DNA of 64,000 nt from Palaemon carinicauda (taxonomy: Eukaryota; Arthropoda; Malacostraca; Decapoda; Palaemonidae), in the NCBI RefSeq assembly GCF_036898095.1, contig NC_090735.1, forward strand, positions 10,041,209-10,105,208, read 5' to 3'. The translations under genes and the position numbers were made by a program. The notes below the pieces were generated by a model. That model had not been told where the DNA came from. It did no database searches and saw only the letters and a program-made list of their open reading frames with translations. Positions 52,701-58,700 of the stretch are shown one piece after another (positions within the stretch are counted from its first letter, which is position 1; each line of letters starts with the position of its first letter).

Positions 52701-55700
52701 CACAGGTTTGTATAGCTATAAAAAATAACAACCACTCATCTCAGATCATAATCAGATAAAGGACAAGTCTCAATCACTAAAGGGAAAGATTCTGAAGAGG
52801 TCATTCAGGGAGGCCTAAGCTAACATTCAGGTGGACACTCACGTGAACACCTGAAGAATGAAAGAGGCCCTTACGAGATGAATAAAGTACTGTACTGCAT
52901 TCACTCTAAGTCCCTCCAGTCACCAAAAGCCTGCAGTCTCCCTCTCTGGAGGCTGTGTATAGCGCTAAAGTAATTGAACGCAGTATAAAAAAGTACTGGT
53001 TCAGCTAAGAGGAATACAGAATCCTCCTCTGTCCCAATGACAACTCGTGAAGAGCCAATAGGAGAGGACAGTGAATGGTTGTACAAGACCTCCAGGACAA
53101 AAAATCTAGGATTGTTCCAACTCAGATGACACATCTAAGAGATTGAACTTATGAGGTAGGTCTGCAATGAATTCCAAAGGGAGATAGTACATGAGGGCCA
53201 ATGAATAGTTATGAATTTCACCATCCTCCCCCTCGTCAAGGGAGGATGGAGGGAGAACTTCTTAAAGATCCAGTCTAATAAAAATGGTGCTCAAAAATAT
53301 AGCTTACCAGCATCAATATCAGACCCAGCATGTAAAGGTCCAAATGCTTCATTATTAAGTAAGGGAAAGGAAAGAAGCAGAAGAACTAGTTATTCTACCT
53401 TTATCCCAGACTTGCATCGAACACATTACCATACAAAAGATGTTTCCTGTTCCACATGGAAGCTGGGCTGGCTACACAACTGTTAGAGCTATTACCACAG
53501 AGCCAAGAACCAAAATATTGAAGGACTTGTAGGTATGCACCCTTAAAAAGAAAGCTGTAAAGGTTGTTAGGCCCTGCCCCAAACTACATCAGCCATTCTA
53601 GCTTCTCTCAAGATATACCCGATTTTAAATGACAAAAGGTTTGTAAATGCATAGGAACAAATTTGTTGATTATCATTGTCAGTGATATTCACAGCTATAG
53701 TAAACCACAGTATGAGAAGAAGGAAAAAAATTTTAACATACATTACTGCAGCATTTGTTTACGATAAATTATTGTTTGTTTCTATACAGAAATTTTCTTG
53801 ATCATTATTTTTAGATTACATTCATAGCTATAATATACAACAGCAATGTTTAAATCAATAAAATTTCATAATAGGTGTGTACAGCTAATACAGTATTTAA
53901 AATATAAGACGATTCACTATTGTCTCAATAGTACAGTAGCTACTAAAGGGGCTAGTCCAGATCAGCAAGATGTTAGTATACTACTGTACTACAAAATTAC
54001 CAATACCAGTAATTCAGCTACAGCTCATGCCTAACATACCAATATAAGAAATATAATTGTCTTTAAATTATAAAAATACTGAATCATACATACCCTGTCT
54101 TGGATCAGTATACTGAGGTTCAGGGCTCCCAGTAGTGGTTGTGGTTGTAGCAGTTGTTGTGTTAGTAGGCTGAGGAGAACGACGCAACTCACTCAACGAA
54201 GACTGTGAATTCTTACCGCCACTGGTTCCCGCACCTCCTCGCTGGTTATTGGGCAAACTCTGATTCCTTCCACCAACTGATGCTCTATTATTTTCCACAC
54301 CCCTTCTATTATTTTAAAGAAAGATATTTATCAGAATTTATTGTGCACTAAGATTACAAAAAACTAAAATAAACTTACACCATAACTTGCACACAACCGT
54401 ACATTATTTATAATTTCCAATTCTTTCTAAGTTTCATACAAAATCTTTATTGATAATGAAGTATAAATCACACAGAATAACATCAAAAGGTAACAGTCAT
54501 TGTATTCTCTGTAAAACTAATTATGAAGTACAATAATGAAATTACAAAGTATCAAGCAAGATTGTTCCAGAAATTCCCAAAATAAAAATATACAAATACT
54601 AACCTCCTCGTGTTGGGACGTGCTTTGTTATTTCGAATGTGGTTAAATGTAGCAAGAGCAGCCACAACAACAAGGAAGACTGCTAAACAACCAAGAGTAA
54701 TGTACACAACAGTTGTAGAGTGACGCGCCTCTACCACCTCCACAGATATGCCATTTGCACCTATTTCACTATCTGCAAAACAACGGCAAACTAAAATGAT
54801 ACTATATTAAAAGAAAGTAATTTCCATGTTGTCTGCTGGACAACAAAAAATAAAACCTTCAAAACTTTCCCCTTTGAAAAACAAAAACAAAACAATTTCA
54901 TATTCCCCAAATATAAACCTCCTTTTGTTTTAGTTATAATGCCCCATAGGCAAAGAGAGATCACGTGATCATTTCATCATCATAAGCATTTACGTCAGCT
55001 TTTCCATTCACAGGGATAGATGAACTGTAATAAATGAGAAACGAAGGTGTTACTATGGCTACTTCTAAGATCAAAGTGATACCATGCAGTCTAAGGGGAG
55101 GTGAGGTCACACATTAGGGATTGCAACAGCTGTACTTGGTGGAACCTATTCAGCAATGTGGAGTTTTGTTTGTAATCTTTTCAAAATCTGTCTTATTTTA
55201 GATAAAGGATTCTTAACCTGTATAAAGAAGATAAGTGATTTCTGGAAACATGACTAAAATCATGATCATCTACGCTATTGACGCTAAGGGCCTCATGACT
55301 AAAATAGCATAGTTATTTGAAGATCAAAATTTTTATTAACACAAATACATCATTGTATTTATAATTAGCCTTTTTATAAGCCTCCCAAAGTATCTTACAC
55401 TGCTGAATCGCAAGGCCTTACAGCAGCAATTAACTACTGTATTTCTTAAAATCAACATTGAGTATCACCACAAACACAATACAATAAACTACTAAAGATC
55501 CCAGCCTACAGGATGCACCAAAACAAACTTGCATCTGAACCCATATCAATCAAGGATATAGTGGTTGTGAACATCTGGCAGGCCTTGGAAAATAACATTT
55601 AGAATAAAGAGGTTCATATCATAAACTGTATTCTAACTTGCTATGTCAACACCTTGCATTCAAGGCCCAACAGGGAATTGCTGCTGGTTGAGAGACCCAT

Positions 55701-58700
55701 ACTGCCATAGAGTATTCATAAGAGGAATAAAAGTAGCAGAGGACTGCACTTATCCATTAGGAGGAACACAAACACCAATCAGTATAGAAAGTTTGTCACA
55801 TATAATTCCATAATGGATAGATGAAAAGACAATTGGGGAGGCAACTGTTTAGAACCATCTGCTGAAGCAGGAATTTGTCCCAATGCTTACACACTGCGCA
55901 GCAAGTAACCTAACCATTTTCTATGCATCCCTAATACAGAATTCACCGACAAGTATGGAACCAAAAAATGTAAACTATAAGTAATAAAAAAATGAATCCA
56001 AAAGTTAGAAAAGTCAAAATTCCTGATCCTGAGGACAAATACCATAGCTTGTACTGTTTTTTCATTGATAATTTTTCTAAGAATAACTGCAAGAACTTGG
56101 CCCCCTGATATATCCTAAGACAACAGTAGTCTATAAGAAACTATACCAAATCCCATTTTCTCTCTATTGTGCTTGTAAATAACTGGAAGTGCAATGGAGA
56201 GGGTCTTCTACATCCTACGTAAAAGATAAGAAAGACACAAGAAGAATATTATGGTGGCTTGTTTCTTAGGAAACTATCTCCTTGATAAAGTCAGTTGCTA
56301 AGAAAGTATATATCATCCTCCAATCCTTTAAAAGCAATAGGACATACTTATTGATCTTTAGTCCCTGTTATGGATCTACTGTACTTGAGAGAAGTGTAGT
56401 TCTCAACTTGGCTTGAAGTTGCAAGGATAGGGGAAAGATCACCTCCATTACTAAGACAGCCACAGAAATAACCAAATGCTTGAATAGGAACTACTAAGCT
56501 CCCTAGAAGCAAGGGAAAATCTCATCTTAGGATTCACAGCTTCAGGTAAAACTTCATTCTCGATTTATTGGAATAACTGCCTCCATTATAGAACTGAATC
56601 CTAAAAAACTAAGGCTGGGAAGTGCACACCTGAAGCTGGGGAACTTATCTGAGAGTTAGGTAAAAAAAGAAAGCCTTGGAAGATTTATAGTCCTTAATTG
56701 ATAATCAATACTATAGGCTACTATTAAAAAATTCATGGAGAAAGTGAGATACAATAATGAACTCATCATTCCAAAGCTTTCATCCTGTAAATGGAAAACC
56801 CAACAGAAACACTATTGATGATGACTGTGAAAATCCTGATACGAAATACTTGTGGTCAAGTAAAAACTACAGCCCTAAATGCCCCCAATATAAGGAATTT
56901 CACATTCTAAGAAAAGTAAAATACATCTTAAAAACAAAAAAGAAAATCTCTAGATTCACTTGTAAACTTCATAAACAACATCAAATACAGTATTACAATT
57001 CTGGTGGTTCTTATCGTAAACATGAAAAGCAAAGGGAAAATGGGAATTTTATCTCTAATAGATCACCCAAGCAAAAAACACTGAACTATAGAATGAGGGA
57101 GTGTCAGCCACCACTAGCAGGAAACTTACCTGTCATCTAATTAATATTCCAAATATTCATAAACAATATTTAGAGACTGGTCTCTAATTTAATGCTTATT
57201 TAATTATCATTAACCATCAATTACAATAACTATCATTATTAGCAATACTTTTATTATAATTACTAGTTATTTCTATTATCAGCACTGTCCTTAACATTAT
57301 CACCATGATGTACCCTGATCATAATTATCATTATCCTTAGTGCTATTATTTATGGCACACTCATAGGAGCATGAGTTTAAAATGAAAGAAAAAAAATTAT
57401 CATGTTCTAATATATTGTTTTAGTTTATTTTTTCCATTTTTATTATCCTTATAATTATCATAATATTTATGCCAATGCATTACTGTGGTTTTGTTTTTTC
57501 TATTATTAGTAGTAGTAATAATTGTTATTAATATTAACATCTTTATCATTATTATTATCACAATTATCATTAAACATTGGATTGGGTTGTGCTTATAGAT
57601 TTGGACTATATAGCCAGGCACTGGGACCTGTGAGGACATTCAGCACCCATTCAGAAGAGGTTGGACAGAAAGAAGGAAGAATGGAAATAAGAGGTAAAGT
57701 AGAAGAATAAATAAAGCAGGTACAGTCAAGGGCCAAAGAAACGATGCAAAAACCCCTGAGTAATGTGAGGATCAGCAATGGCACTAACCTCCTATGAGGA
57801 TCATTAACCATCAGGTTAACCAGACCAATACTTTAACTTAATTTGAACTCTTTTAAATATAGCCCCAGGGTGCCTGTTGGTAACGTCCTTGCCTGGTGAT
57901 CGCAAGACTGGGGTTCGAGTCCCGCTCAAACTCATTAGTTCCTTTGATCACTGCAGGCTTGTGAGCTAGGAATGGGAAGTTTGGGGGAGCCTTTAGATCT
58001 ATCTGCTGAGTCACCAGTAGCCATTGCCTGGCCCTCCTTAGTCCCAGCTTGGGTGGAGAGGGGGTTTGGACACTGTTCATATGTATATATGGTCAGTCTC
58101 TAAGGCATTGCCCCGCTTGATAGGGCAATGTCACTGTCCCTTGCCTCTACCATTCATGAGCAACCTTTTAACCTTTAATGGGATTTATTTCAAAACTAAC
58201 TTTTAAATTTCAACATAAAATTGTAGTTCTTTAAATATTTAATAATTGGTTAACCAGAGCATTTTGAAGTTACACATAATTTCTTTAAAATATTTCACAA
58301 TATAAAGTCTATTATTAGTTGACGCTTAGACATTTACGTTACGTAAACTACGTTAAACTGTTAGTCTTGACCTATAGGAGGACTAGAAGCTTATACAAAC
58401 AAACATACAGACAAAAATAATAATCAAAATACATATTAGATTACTACTTGCTAAAATGCAATCCTGTTTAGAAAAGCAGAATGCTACTTCAAGACCAAAG
58501 GCTGCAATACAGAAAGTAGCTCACTATGCTAAAAGAAATACTGTATATGAGTAAAGAATAAACTACACTGCATAACAAATTAATCAAACTGAGAAATGAG
58601 ACATATGAATATGCATAAGAAAAAGTGTATTTGTCCATTTTCAGCTGGAGTTTCAACAATTAAATTGCATGACTATGGACATCATCTCATAATTTGATCA

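Noticed and set aside
52901..53134. Minus-strand frame ending in a QRGRLQAF block like the DIRS connection domain
   Set aside because: Only a handful of residues match; insufficient to extend fragment F or call another relic.
56757..57140. 127-codon plus-strand open frame in a RYK intron
   Set aside because: Lys/Asn/Ser-rich, no recognisable domain; consistent with chance in AT-rich DNA.
57858..57930. Possible functional tRNA gene
   Set aside because: The cloverleaf is incomplete, and the B box is followed by a long unrelated tail shared with 9820-9877, so it is a SINE head.
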